Of a DNA stretch of 64,000 bases, positions 20,313-32,974 are shown one piece after another. The position numbers and the translations under genes were made by a program. Numbering within the stretch: the first letter of the stretch is position 1; every line of letters starts with the position of its first letter. The notes under the pieces are model-generated. The model saw nothing but the letters and a program-made list of their open reading frames with translations. It did no database searches and was not told the origin of the DNA. The stretch comes from Hydra vulgaris (lineage: Eukaryota > Cnidaria > Hydrozoa > Anthoathecata > Hydridae): positions 17,290,001 to 17,354,000 of the forward strand of contig NC_088928.1 of assembly GCF_038396675.1 (NCBI RefSeq), in the 5' to 3' direction.

Positions 20313-22310
20313 AAGCCTTGAATCAATACGATCTAAATGTTTATAATATTTTATGTTTTGCGTTTAAATGCAAAAATTATTTATTTCCTTGTGTATTTAT
20401 AAACCTTTTTAATGTGAAATCCATAAACAAATACAACCTTTGTAATGGAAAAAGTCTCTCTGAACCTTTTTGCCAAGCTGAATTTGACCAGATTTTTATA
20501 TTTTATCCCGGTCTTTTTTTAAAGAGTATGCGAGATCGGGGCTAGTTAGCAGCAGGGGTAAGTTGATGAACTGCGTTTATCTTCAAAGCTGTTTATCAGA
20601 AAGTGCCAAAAATTACATAGAACCTTCCTAATTGAGCATTTCATCTTTAAAAATACTCCAGTATTGTTTGGATTTGCGCATGCGCATGGGAGATATTGGG
20701 ATTGATGTGTTTTTTGGACAAAAACGTAACTTTTGGAACGTTGCTTCCTTTTTACTTTACGAAGAAAATAGTCGTGAAAAAAAATTGTTGAAAAGTTTCA
20801 GTTACAATTGGTTTACTATTTCCAGTGATTTTTTTTCAATAGTTGCCGTTTATTCGGATCTAAAGACTGTTTGTTGAAAAAAAGTTGGCAAAATATTCAC
20901 AACAGTAAGTTAGCACAATTTTCACGGGGCAAGTTAGCTTATAGCATTTTCTATGGAAGAAAAAAAAAAGTTTATAAAATTAATTTTTTATTATTTTTAA
21001 TTTTTAGCAATACTGTAAAATCGTCTAAGTTCGGTCACCATGTAACTTCGGTCATTTAAGAAAAAATATAAAAAAAGTATGCAAAACTCAAGTTTTAGAA
21101 ATTTTTTTTCTCAAATGATATTTGTAATTAGTTCGTAAATATGAACTTATAAAAAAAAATAATAATGTTTATATGCAACCAGCTGAAATAATTCTTTAGC
21201 AAAACAACAATTTGAAAAAATGCATGCTATTAAAATCTAGCATGAGCAAATTAATAATATAAATGATTATATTTAATCTTAGTATTATTAAGAATCACCA
21301 AATTAATAATATATACAAAAAAGAAAATTAATAATTTTTTAAAATTAACTACTTTTTTTATAAAAGTTAATAAAATTTTGAAATACTCTAACTTTGGTCA
21401 TTCACGGATAAACAACGAAGGAGACAATTAGCAGTAATATTGTGAAATGTTGATGAGTGTTGCAAGTGTAACATTTACCGGTAGCTTTACCTGTAAATTT
21501 ACCAGTAAATTTTGACATTTTTATAATGGATACACACCATGGTATTCTACTTGAATAAAAACTTTGTTTATAGTTTCAAAATTAGCTGATGGTTCTTTGA
21601 GTTCTAAAAAATATCAAGCTTGTGACATTTTTTTGAGATAAAATTACAGCTCAAAGACAATTACGGATGCGTTGCGAATCCTATGACGATTGGTTGTTTG
21701 GATCTTGCTGTTCTGGTATGGGCAACGATTCGTGCAAGAATTGCCAATAAACATACAAAGCTCATTTAAAGCAATTAAGTGTTTTTTTGTTAATTGAAAA
21801 AACCTTTTTAAATTAATTGTAAAATATATTTTCAGTTTTATTTGCCAGTGGCAAATGTAATATATATATGTAAACAAATGTAATAATGGCCAAACTAATA
21901 AAATAGTTGACAATTAAAAAAATTACAATAAAAATTAAAAATACTACTACTTATATTTAAAAAAGTCTTTTTTTATCTACCCCTTTTGTTTTCTTTGGTG
22001 CCCCAAAAGACTTTTTTTTTGAGTCTGGGACGACGCCCTCCTTAGTTACTGGTATAACCTGAATTTATATCATAATTTTACAATAAAACGACATTTAAAA
22101 TTTAGTTTTCATTATTTGTGACGTTAAGTTTGTGATACGTTATTAGTATTTATATAGCGGCCGAACTTATGAGATGGTATTGAAAGTTCAGTCAAAGTAG
22201 ATATTTTCATTTTAAACTAAATATTGAGTACTAGATTTAATTTTTTAATTTTTTGTTTTTACAATATCAATTATCAATATGATTATCTGTATGTCTCTGA
22301 GCCTGCAATA
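20313..22310. other. Unrecognised AT-rich DNA with element-like ends
   Basis: GATCGGGGCTAGTTAGC at about 20533 and CACGGGGCAAGTTAGC at about 20922 resemble the pogo-like terminal sequence at 22.3 kb, but no paired inverted end was found. AAGTTCGGTCA / AACTTTGGTCATTCA motifs occur near 21028 and 21388. Several 60-90-aa open frames have no domains. Confidence 0.35.
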
Positions 22311-22699
22311 GGGGAGACCGGGGCACGTTAGCCCACGGGGTAGGTTGGCCCATTCGAGTTTATTCAAAGGCTAGACGTTTTAACAAGCTGGGAATCTAAG
22401 TGAAGGTTGGTAGTAATTCAATCCTTTTTTCAAAAAATAATCATATTTATTGGACCATAGTTGAATGTGTGGGACCGTTTTAAAAATTTTTAATACATTA
22501 AAGTAAATTTTGAAAAACCTGTTTAACGTGTTTATACTCACTGACGTTTGACAGAACAGCATTATTCAAGTGCCATATTTAAAGCTTATAGTGTAAGGAT
22601 TATTTTAGTATATAATGTTCCACAAAATTAGTTGATGGATTAAGGAGAAAGTTGTTCATACCTTAAACATGACAATGGGGCAGGTTGGCCCGATGTCAC

Positions 22700-22856
22700 T
22701 TTAAACATGTCATTGGGGCACGTTGGCCACGTTGGCCCCCGTTGGCCACGTTGGCCCCCGTTGGCCACGTTGGCCCCCGTTGGCCCCCGTTGGCCACGTT
22801 GGCCACATGGCCAACGTGCCCCGATGACGTTGGCCATGTAGCCAACTTGCCCCGTA
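22700..22856. repeat. Tandem array of terminus-like GTTGGCC repeats
   Basis: A roughly 20-bp period of CACGTTGGCC and CCCGTTGGCC units runs through 22723-22806 with looser copies on both sides. The unit resembles the element's own terminal sequence (CACGTTAGCCC) with one base changed. It may be an expanded sub-terminal transposase-binding array. Confidence 0.85.
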
Positions 22857-23496
22857 GATTTTTAAAATAATTCGGGTAAGTTTGTGACAGAAAAATTGTT
22901 TTTGTTATAAAAGTATTAAAACTTGTAAAACATATTAGATCAGAAATAAGCCTCATAAACAAATTGGAATTTGTTTTTATACGTTTTTTTGGGTTTTATA
23001 CGTCGATAATAACAAAATATCACTCGTATACATAATATTTAAAATTTGGATAAATTATCTTATTATAAAAACTAATTTTAACTTAGATTTACATGTTTAA
23101 ACTTAAATATTGTATATATTTATATGTTATCATATATATTATTTAACTTATAATATAACTTATATATGTAAAATTAATTGATATTTAAACTTTTACATAC
23201 TAGTTATACTTAAATATATAAACTTAATACTTTATACACTTAACTTTACATGCTTAACACTTAAATTTATATATGATATATAAATTTAATATGACATGAG
23301 TTATGTAAATTGTTAATGATTAAAAGTTAATAAGTATTTAATATTTTAAAATAGAAAAGTATAAAAATGTAATTTTGTAAATATAAGTATGCAGGTATAT
23401 AAATAATTAAATAAAAAAGAAATAGTTAAATATAAAATATGTAATAAAGTAATGTACTTTTGTTTTTTGCATTTTTTTTTTTAGACCTTCCTAAAA

Positions 23497-25704
23497 ATGG
23501 TACGAAATTATATTTGCAAGTCACAACGTGGAAAAGTGTCAGAAGAAAAAATGTTATTGGCAGTGATACAAGTTACAAAATATAAAAGATCAATTAGAGC
23601 AGTTAGTAGATAGTTTAATATACCATTTAAGACTCTAGGAAGATATTGCATATCCAAAAGGTTGCCATCTACATCTAATGATTCTGTTAAGACTGAAGTA
23701 GAACTTGATTGCAAAGTGATTTTTTCAAATTCTAACAATGATAACACACTTGAGGTTGATGTTACTGCAACAGTACATAAGCCTAATGCAGAACATACGC
23801 CTGATAACGCAGCTATAGGGAGAGATTTACTATCACCTGAATTAGATAAAAAAAACCCTGGCACAAGTTTGGCTATGCCAAAAGATTTCAGGTATTTCTA
23901 TTTTCTCTAAACAATTTGAATATAATTTAGTACTGTAACTTATTTAAACATTTAATAAGATACTTCAATATAAAACACTGCTTTGACATATTTAAAATTT
24001 TGAATTTTTTTAGAGACTGGGACAGATACCTAATATGATTTTGATATTTACGTCTAATGGTAATATATATTTTATATTTCTTTAGGTATTTGAACCTGAG
24101 CAGGAAGTTTTGCTTAAAGAATACCTAATGAAAACAAGTGATATTTACTTTGGTCTTTCTCCTAAAGAAGTTTGATGGTTTGCCTATACATATGCTGTTG
24201 CTTGTAGCAGGAAAATTCCTCACTCAAGGATAGAACTTCAATCTGCTGGTAGTGATTGGTTCTCCGGATTTTTAAAAAAGGCATCCAAAGCTTTCTATTC
24301 GCTCTCCTCAAGCAACAAGTTTAGCTCGGTGCACAAGTTTTAATAAACGTAATGTAAATTTATTTTTTGACAACTTAAGCAATGTTTGGACTTAAAATTA
24401 AGTGCTTCAGACATTTGGAACATTGATGAGACTGAAATCACAACAGTGCCTGATCGTGTTGTTGCACGTAGTGGCTTTCGCCAGATAGGTCGAGTAACAT
24501 TAGCAGAAAGAGGAGTATTAGTGACTATGGCTTTGGCGGTTAGTGCGATTGGCAATAGCATACCTCCATATTTTATCTTTCCCAGAGTTAATTTTAAATC
24601 TCACTTTATTCGTAATGGACCAATAGGATGTGATGGATCAGCACATTCTTCAGGATTGATGACAGAGACAAATTTTCTTAAATATATCAAACATTTTTCT
24701 ATCCATGCAAGTTGTTCCAATGATCGTCCTTGTCTGGTATTGATTGTCAACCACAGCTCTCATCTTGATGCAGCAGTACTTGATTTTTGTAAAGAAAATG
24801 GTATCACACTTTTATCTTTTCCAGCACACTGTAGTCATAAATTACAACCATTAGAAAGAAGTGTTTATGGTCCTTTTAAAAAGTTTGTGAACTCAGCATG
24901 TGATGCGTGGGTTACTGTAAACAAACAAACTATGACTATCTATGACATACCTGGTATAGTAAAAACAGCACTTCCTAATGCTGTAACTCCACGGAACATA
25001 ATTAGTGGTTTCCAAGCAACTGGTATTTATCCATTTAACAGAGATATTTTTTCAGAAAGTGAATCTGTGGATTTTAGCATCACTAAACAAACACCTAAAA
25101 ACGAAATTTCAGCTGTGGATTGTAAACAAACACCTAGCAACGAAGTTTCATCTGTGGATTGTAAACAAAAAAATTAAAAAAATTTGATTCAAATGAATCA
25201 AAATCTAAGAAAGGAAATTTTCCAGATTTAGACAGCACATCAAGTGCTACTCCAAACTCTTCACTTATACCATCTCCTAAAGAAGTGAGGCTTTTTGAAC
25301 AACCTTGAAAAATGTAAATAAGCTCAGAAATCTGAAATGAATTTCTGCTATATTAACTGATACACCAGTTAAAAAAAGCCTTGCAACAGAAACAGAAAGC
25401 AACAAAAGAAAAAAAACAGAAGGGCTCAAAAAATAAAAAACTATTTTCTATCAAAAAAGCCGGACCAAGTAACTCTAAAATAAGCAAGATTTTTGCCAGT
25501 CAACCTGTAAAAGAAAAACGCAACAAGAAAAACAAAGATGGTAATGAGGAAGATGTCTTGTGTCTTAGTTGCTTCAAACCATTCTCAAACAGCCTTCCAG
25601 GTGCTGCATGGATACAGTGTTCAAGCTGTCAGTGTTGGGCCCATGTAAGTTGTGTAGAAAATGATGCAAAGGGGTTATATTATAAATGTTTATACTGTTG
25701 TTAA
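23497..25704 (+). pseudogene. pogo-like transposase (HTH, DDE, C-terminal PHD finger), inactive
   Basis: Exon 1 (23497 to about 23891) encodes a psq/CENP-B-type HTH with RAVSR and FNIPFKTLGRY around an in-frame TAG at 23611. A probable intron follows (GTATTT ... TTTAG at 24085). The next part (24086-24380) holds the DNA-binding/linker region and needs a frame change in an A-run near 24273. The DDE part (24386-25177) has NIDET for the first Asp. The second Asp is lost (VNHSSH where DNHSSH is usual) and the third reads KLQPLER (Asp to Glu). A 45-bp duplication (residues TPKNE/TPSNE) lies at its end. After frame breaks, a Lys-rich linker leads to a C4HC3-type PHD finger (about 25555-25700; CLSC, IQCSSC, WAHVSC, CLYC). 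PHD fingers bind histone tails in known proteins; use in target choice here is inference. Confidence 0.8.
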
Positions 25705-26127
25705 ATGAATTGTTATTGTTGTATTTTGTTTTTACTTCGCTTTTTTGTAGTTTATTGTTTTAAAGTTTTTTCAATTTCGTTTTATCAAGTTATAAAGTTT
25801 TTTTTGCTCAATGAGCGTTTTCCCACCTCAAAGTCTGCCATAAGTTGTATGTGGGCCAACCTGCCCCAACCCTTGGACCAACCTACCCCGATAACGGGGT
25901 AGGTTGGCCCACCCGATATGACCTAACAAAAATAGTTTTAAATATGTTGAAAAGCTATTATGAACTTTTATTAATGTTTTATCCGGATAGTCTAGGGACT
26001 AGTCAACCTTTTTCCAAAAATTAAAAAACAAAAAGCTAAAAAGTTACGCATCAAGGAAAAAAAAATGGGCTAACGTGCCCCGGTCTTACCTACAATTTAA
26101 GTAGATTTATTTTTATTTATTTAATTT

Positions 26128-26225
26128 GAGTATCTTTTATTATTTTCAATATTGTAACAGGTTTCATGATAAGATTTTGTAATCTTATCATGAAATCCTT
26201 CAAAATATTGAATAATAAAATACTC
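26128..26225. repeat. Near-perfect hairpin, about 48-bp arms
   Basis: GAGTATCTTTTATTATTTTC at 26128 is mirrored by GAATAATAAAATACTC ending at 26225. The arms meet at GATAAGATT-TTGT-AATCTTATC. Small mismatches occur mid-arm. It lies just outside the pogo-like element. Confidence 0.85.
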
Positions 26226-26539
26226 CGAAATCTATGTTAAAGTGGCTTCCTTTTTATAATGTTTGCTCTAATAAGAGTTTTATACCGATAGTATCATTTG
26301 ATATTGGATTTTCACAAGATTTTTTATTATTATTTTAAACGGTTAGTAATTTGAAAAGTAAATTTATATAATAACTGAGATGTATATAATTGACTCATTT
26401 AGTATAATAGAAATTCTCAAAGATTATGTAATATCGTATGACATCGTATTTTTAATTAAATATCTCGCTATTTTTATTTAATAAATTGTGTGGCATCGCT
26501 TCCGTATTTTAATTTCTCATCTATAAGATTACTTTAATT

Positions 26540-26880
26540 CCATTAAAACTTCCAAATCTTTGTATAAACAATTACGAATAAAAAGAGAATATCATTAAAG
26601 TTTCTAGGCGTGCTCCTTGACGAAAATTTAACATGGAGAGGTCATATAAAATATATGGAAGGTAAAATATCAAGGAGCATTGGTCTACTTTATAGGGCAA
26701 AAACTTTTTTAAACTCAAGTTGTTTAAAACGCTTGTATTTCTAATTTATTCATTCCTATCTTATTAACGCTAACATTGCTTGGTGAGGTACCAATAAAAA
26801 TAAATTGAAAAAATTCTTTAATATGCAAACACATGCAATAAGAATTATACCTGATGAAAACCCCTATACACCCTCCTAAC
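26540..26880 (+). pseudogene. Non-LTR RT fragment (C-terminal part)
   Basis: The frame from about 26595 reads LKFLGVLLDENLTWRGHI, the conserved post-palm segment of jockey/CR1-type RTs. Segments with SRSIGLLYRAK, a NANIAWWG motif and an AIRIIP end (about 26855) follow. One stop is present. Neither palm nor endonuclease remains. Confidence 0.7.
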
Positions 26881-27331
26881 CTTTATTTACTAAGTTAAAT
26901 ATACTAATTATCTACCAATTAAATATTTATCATCTAATTCTTACGTATTATTCTTAAGTATTATTCTAAAAACTTTTAATCCGCTATTCAAAACAAACCA
27001 AAATAAATACTTAACTAGATAATCAAATAACACCTATATATAATAGGGCGGGTCATAACCATACTTTCTTTTTAATTTGACAAGAAGCACTAAGTGGTGT
27101 TTATGAATTGGTATAATAAATTATATAAACTATATTAAAAAAGTTTACACACACCTCTAGGGTTTACACCATACACCACAATTTTCGCATACATACACCA
27201 CAATATTTTCATTCAAATCTTTTAACAATTTTATTTGATTTATTCACTAATTTTTAAGTTTTTAATTACTATTTTATTTTTATATCTAATTAAATTTTTT
27301 TATTTATTAAATTTTATCTTACATACAAAAT
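26881..27331. other. AT-rich spacer between RT fragments
   Basis: CACCACAATTTTCGCATA-type repeats of ACACCACAAT occur near 27175-27205. No gene is seen. Confidence 0.4.
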
Positions 27332-28235
27332 TTGCCGGACTATATTACTCATTACATAAAGATTTATGTCGACAATTGCAAAGTACTCGCAGTTCTAAAA
27401 TCTGAGGAGGACAAAAAAACCTGGCAAATTGGCATAGTTATCTTAGTAGATTGGTCGCATAAATGCAATATGCCTCTCAACTTTGATAAGTGTAAAGTTA
27501 TGCACGTCGGGCGTGGTAACTCCAAATCTATTCAAAATTATTTGATGCTTGACTTAAGTGGAAACAGAATTCCACTGGATGTCGCTAAACACAAACATGA
27601 TCTGGGAGTACTTCTATCAGACAATCTTAAAGCAAGCTATCAAGTCAAATCAGTAGCAGCAAGAGCCAACAGTAAACTTGGTAGACTAAAGAAAGTAATA
27701 AGAAGTCGTGGGGAAAGTACTCTACAAAGCCAATATAAGACCCCAGTTAAAATTTGCTATCTAGGCTTGGTCACTACACAAGGAAAACGACATTGCTATT
27801 CTAGAGCAAGTACAGCATAAAGCCACTAAAACAATCACGGAAATAAAGCATATGAAGCACATGCTTTATTTCCGTGCTTTCAAGTTCCACGCTTTGCATA
27901 TCAAGAAAGACTCCGTTACCTTGGCTTAACTACACTTAAAGAGAGGAGAGTTCAGAGGTGATCTAATTCAACATTTTGAACTTTCAAAAAGTATTCATCT
28001 AATTATTTTTGAGAACCCTTAAGTCTACGCATCATCGATTTGCAAATACAATTTGCGTGGACATTATCTTTGACTTGAATGTCAAATGGTAAAAAACTGC
28101 AAAGAAAGATTCAATTTCTTCACTAATTGCGTCGTCAATGTATGGAATATGCTATCTTTAGACGCCATTAGTGCTGAATCAGTCAACTCGTTCAAAGATC
28201 GTGTTTACAAATTGAAATTATATATAGATAAATGA
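27332..28235 (+). pseudogene. Non-LTR RT fragment with templated insertion
   Basis: The first frame (27332-27820) begins just past the catalytic FADD box. It contains LNFDKCKVMHVGR, a HKHDLGVLLSDNLKASYQVKS-type segment and ANSKLGRLKK, standard post-palm RT sequence of CR1/L2-type LINEs. Frame breaks near 27750 continue into KATKTITEIKHMK (27817-27855). A foreign block of about 45 bases follows, then the normal continuation (QERL-type, LTTLKER) from about 27897. The last matching part is near 28200 (SFKDRVYKLK). The 5' half of the ORF is absent. Confidence 0.75.
27836..27876. repeat. Hairpin from inverted templated insertion
   Basis: CACGGAAATAAAGCAT (27836-27851) is repeated in inverse at 27861-27876 with a 9-base loop. 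The right copy interrupts RT-coding similarity, so it is the inserted one. Confidence 0.8.
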
Positions 28236-28781
28236 TCGGACACACGAGTATCTTTTCTTTCAGCATGGAAGTACCTGGTGTAGCACTTTCTCACCAAAGT
28301 ATACAAATGTAATTCATGCATATATAATTGATTTCTGAAATACATAAACTCAAACTCAAATAACATTTATACACCTTTTAAAACTTGTACGCACACAAAG
28401 AAAAACTTTTTAAAGAGGAAGCCAAAAATTGTTGCTTGGCATATTTTTTCTAAAATCGATTTTCTGAAAACAATTTTGTAACTCCAAAATCTAATCTAAA
28501 GTTATTAAATCTAAAGTTATGTTCTTATTCTATTCAGTATCGGGACCTTTTTTATGGAAAAGTTTTATACAGATTGTTCATAATAAATAACAAACACTTC
28601 CGCAATTCAAAGCTAATTTAAAATATAATTTAGTAAATATGGATTTTAATATAATTTAGAAGTCATCAAAACAAACTTATAATGATACATTAACTTAAGC
28701 AACTTTAGCATGTTAACTACCAAAAAACCAAAATTAAGAAGAAAATCAACTATTATTATTAAGAATGTCAATGTCTATATA
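28236..28781. other. AT-rich spacer
   Basis: No gene is recognised. Confidence 0.4.
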
Positions 28782-28822
28782 AAATATATTGCTTTTATCT
28801 GAAATATAAAAGCAATATATTT
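28782..28822. repeat. Perfect 17-bp-arm hairpin at an RT fragment boundary
   Basis: 28782-28798 and 28806-28822 are exact complements around a 7-base loop. The right arm is where RT-coding similarity starts. Confidence 0.8.
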
Positions 28823-29437
28823 CATACGAAGGTGGAAAAAAGGATAATATGACTATCACACGCGGTGTTCCCCAGGGTTCGGTATTAGGACCCCTCATAT
28901 TTCTAGTTTATTTTAATGATTTAAATAATTTTTCTAATATCTTAAACTCAACTTTATTTGCCAATGATACTTACTTATTTTATTCCAATGAAGATATTAA
29001 TATTTTATTTTTAAAAGTATACAAAGAACTTGATAAACTAAGCCAATGGTTTAATCCAATGAACTATCCCTAAACATTAATAAAACTAAATACACATTAT
29101 ACCTTCATGCTTCTAAAAAAAAATATTCCATGGAAACTACAGCATTTTTTTATTGATAATAATTTAATAAAAAGGGAAAAATCGTTAAAATTCTTGGACG
29201 TAATTCTAGAAGAAAATATTAATTGGAGAGAACATATAAATGTAATTGAGAATAAAATTTCGAAAAATATTGGTATACTGTATAAAGATAAACAGTTTTT
29301 AAACCAATCTTGTTTGAAATACATATACTTTTCATTTATAGATTGTTACCTAAACTATGCAGATATTGTTTGGTGCAGCACGAACGTTACTGAAATAAAC
29401 TTCTCTGCAAACAAAAACAAAACGGCAATAAATTAAA
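28807..29437 (+). pseudogene. Non-LTR RT fragment with mutated FADD box
   Basis: Begins in frame with ISYEGGKKDN, then TRGVPQGSVLGPLIFLVYFN (RT palm box B) at about 28858. LFANDTYLFYS follows near 28957, where the conserved FADD has become FAND. A frameshift near 29070 leads to 29107-29436 with KSLKFLDVILEENINWREHI and an NYADIVW motif. It ends about 29437 without a thumb. The Asp to Asn change removes a catalytic metal ligand. Confidence 0.8.
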
Positions 29438-29490
29438 TTTTTTTGTTGTTTTTTTCTTAATTATTCTCAATCTAAAAAAAGAAATTAAAA

Positions 29491-29580
29491 AAAAAAAAAG
29501 AAATAGGAGGATAAAATATAAAAAAAAAAGAAATAGGAGGATAAAATATAAAAAAAAAAGAAATAGGAGGATAAAATATA
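29491..29580. repeat. Exact 30-bp tandem repeat, three copies
   Basis: Three units contain AAAGAAATAGGAGGATAAAA, at 29491-29520, 29521-29550 and 29551-29580. They are all-purine-rich on the plus strand and follow directly after the RT fragment. Confidence 0.95.
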
Positions 29581-29825
29581 AAAAAAATAATTTTTTTTTT
29601 AAAACTTTTTTTATTTATTTAAAATATAATTTTTTTATAAAATGTAATTAATATTTAAAGACTTTGTATTATCTTACACGGTTTTTAAAAGTTTAAAAAA
29701 AAAGCTATGTATTTATATATATATAACGGGGCTTAGTGATAAGATGACTATAGTCTTCTTTTTGCTCGTGTTATACAAATCATATTTATTTAATTAGTTA
29801 TTTCAATTATTGTCAAACGGCGAAA

Positions 29826-30857
<1,032 letters not shown>

Positions 30858-31530
30858 TAGGGTAGATTAGGGTAACATGAGCACTTTGGTAATATGAGCA
30901 TAATTAAATATTTCTTAGATGTAAGCAGTGAAGTTAAAGTTGCTTTGTATTTTGCTCCTGTACTGTAGTTTGATGAACTTTTACCTAAAAAGCACGATAT
31001 GAACTATTATTTCCATACCTCTTGAAAAAAGTTCACCCCGCCATTAAAAAAATCGATATTTGACATAAGTACTACTATATAAAACATAGTAGAACGTATG
31101 TCAAAACTGTAGAAAAGTTAGCAAACTAATTTTTTTTTTTTTTGGCGGAAAACATAGTAGTATTGTTTCAATAAAAATGCAGCTTGATATTTGATCTTTT
31201 AGTAATAAGTTTTGTTATTAACGAATACTTATATTCAAAAATTAGTTCTAATTGTCAAGTTAGTATTTTTTTTCTTAATTAATGTAATTTATACGAGCTA
31301 ATATAAAGTTCTCATATTACCAAGTGGTCTGGGTAACAAGTGGTCTGGGTAATATGAGCACTTTTGCTATTTTTTTAGAACCTCTGTGTTTTTAAGAAAA
31401 AATTTCTGGTGCCCAAATATCTAAGTGGATCATGAATAAGGATTCCTAAAAATTTTAGCTCCAGCATAATTATTTTTGAAAATATTCCAATTATCGCTTA
31501 AGGTACTCATATTACCTTTATCAATCCTAT
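30858..31530. mobile_element. Non-autonomous TIR element with GGTAATATGAG ends
   Basis: The left end reads TAGGGTAGATTAGGGTAACA then TGAGCA and a second GGTAATATGAGCA (to about 30901). The right end, on the opposite strand, reads ATAGGATTGATAAAGGTAAT then ATGAG (about 31507-31531). Internal copies of CTCATATTACC and GGGTAATATGAGCAC occur at 31312-31363, partly as a duplicated AAGTGGTCTGGGTAA. The interior has no ORF. The end type resembles other pogo-like ends here. Confidence 0.65.
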
Positions 31531-32686
31531 ATAATAGTATCTTTTAAAACCACAAAAATCAGAAGAAAAATTTTTTAAAAAGCGTAAATGTTTCTTTTAA
31601 ATTCATAGCTAAAATAAACAGTAATTTTTAAAATTTTATGACCTTACAAAATTAGTTTATATATTTAAATTATTTAACAGTAAAGCTTTACGAAAAAAAT
31701 TTAGATCAGCTTTTATAATACACTTATAATTTGGCTTTAAAATAACAAAATAAATTATTAACATTTTAATACTTTTATCTTTTACAAAAGTGTCACGTGA
31801 TTTAGGGAACCTACGAGAACCTATATTAAATACTTGAACTAATAAATGTAATACATATACAACCTATTTGAACTATATACATTCACCTTTTGGGTTTCTT
31901 TAACATTTTAGAATAATGACTTGTAACTTACGTTCTTTGCTTGAAATTAATTTTTGTTTTTTGTAAACAAAAATTCATGTTATTTTGTTAGCTATTTAAC
32001 TAAATACAAATTGTACTGTTTATCTAACAATCTTTTATTTTTTTTTGTTTAGTAATAATATATAAATTGGTGATATTTTTGGACTTATACGACAAAATAA
32101 ACTAGTTCCTCATGATACATCATTCTTTTCATCGAAATTAACTCTTCTAGTTTCTGCAGATATGAAACTAGAGGTTTCTGAGTGAAAATCTTTATAAAAG
32201 TTTAATGTAAAAGTGGATAGCTGCAAACAATGATAATATTCATTTCGAGAGAAGTAATGAAAATTGGCTAGCTCAAGATTTTGAATACACCTACGGTACA
32301 TTAAATGCTACAACATCAGTTAATGAAGTTGGGAAACCATGTTGCTCTTTTAAAAAAGCTAGTAACAGAACAAAAAGAATAAACAACTTTATTAATATTT
32401 ATTTTCAAAATTACGTCACGTCATTTAGTCCCAAATAACGTCTTTTTATTTAGTACCAAATTAAGTCATGCAACAAAATTGAAACTAAGAAGTGATAAGT
32501 ACGAAACTGGCACAAAAATCAAAATTTGAAATAAAACCCCTATTAAATCTGCTTAGATATATTCACCTGATGAAGGTATAGCATTAATTATTAATGATGA
32601 TATACCAACACCAACATACAAGCTTCTAAGAAATGATGCTAAAAAAACGGTAGTCACATATATTTTTTATGTAATAGTATCAAATC
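31531..32686. other. AT-rich DNA forming the BEL/Pao insertion site
   Basis: No complete gene. A plus-strand frame near 32290-32380 (NEVGKPCCSFKKASNRTKR type) weakly resembles the start of an uncharacterised invertebrate element protein. Its continuation would lie beyond the retrotransposon, from 38628. Confidence 0.35.
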
Positions 32687-32966
32687 TGTGGTGAATTACG
32701 TCTTCCAAGATACTAACAACAATTAGCGGTTGTTTCTTAATATAAACATTAATGTATTTGAAATGATGTGGTCTTCGTAGAGGTATGGGAAAATTACGCC
32801 AACGTAATTACTTGTAATTAAGTTTATTTATTTTGTGGTTCTAAACTTTATATAAAAAGGGTGATATTTGTAAATAATTTATTCGCAGTCAGATGAAAAT
32901 AAAATAAAATTGATAAACGAGTGAAATCATTAGTGTCTCAGGGAAAGTATTAAAAAATTCCCCACA
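32687..32966 (+). repeat. 5' LTR
   Basis: It matches 38344-38623. It contains TATAAAAAGGG (about 32851), a plausible TATA box for the retrotransposon promoter, and AATAAAAT (about 32899), which could serve as polyadenylation signal in the 3' copy. Confidence 0.95.
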
Positions 32967-32974
32967 CTAAAAGG

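Larger units (their letters stand above)
22311..26090 (+). mobile_element. pogo-like DNA transposon encoding a PHD-finger transposase
   Basis: The inverted ends match over about 25 bp with two mismatches: AGACCGGGGCACGTTAGCCC at 22315 and its complement ending near 26086. The element is flanked by TA on both sides (22309-22310 and 26091-26092), the target expected for pogo/Tc1 elements. The interior holds a GTTGGCC-rich tandem array (22.7 kb), a CENP-B/psq-type HTH exon, a DDE domain and a PHD-type finger, all in the plus direction. One nonsense codon, several frameshifts and altered catalytic positions make this copy dead. Confidence 0.85.

Noticed and set aside
22640..22962. Three open frames rich in Trp-Pro-Thr over the GTTGGCC array
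   Set aside because: They exist on both strands because the 20-bp repeat lacks stops; explained by the minisatellite.
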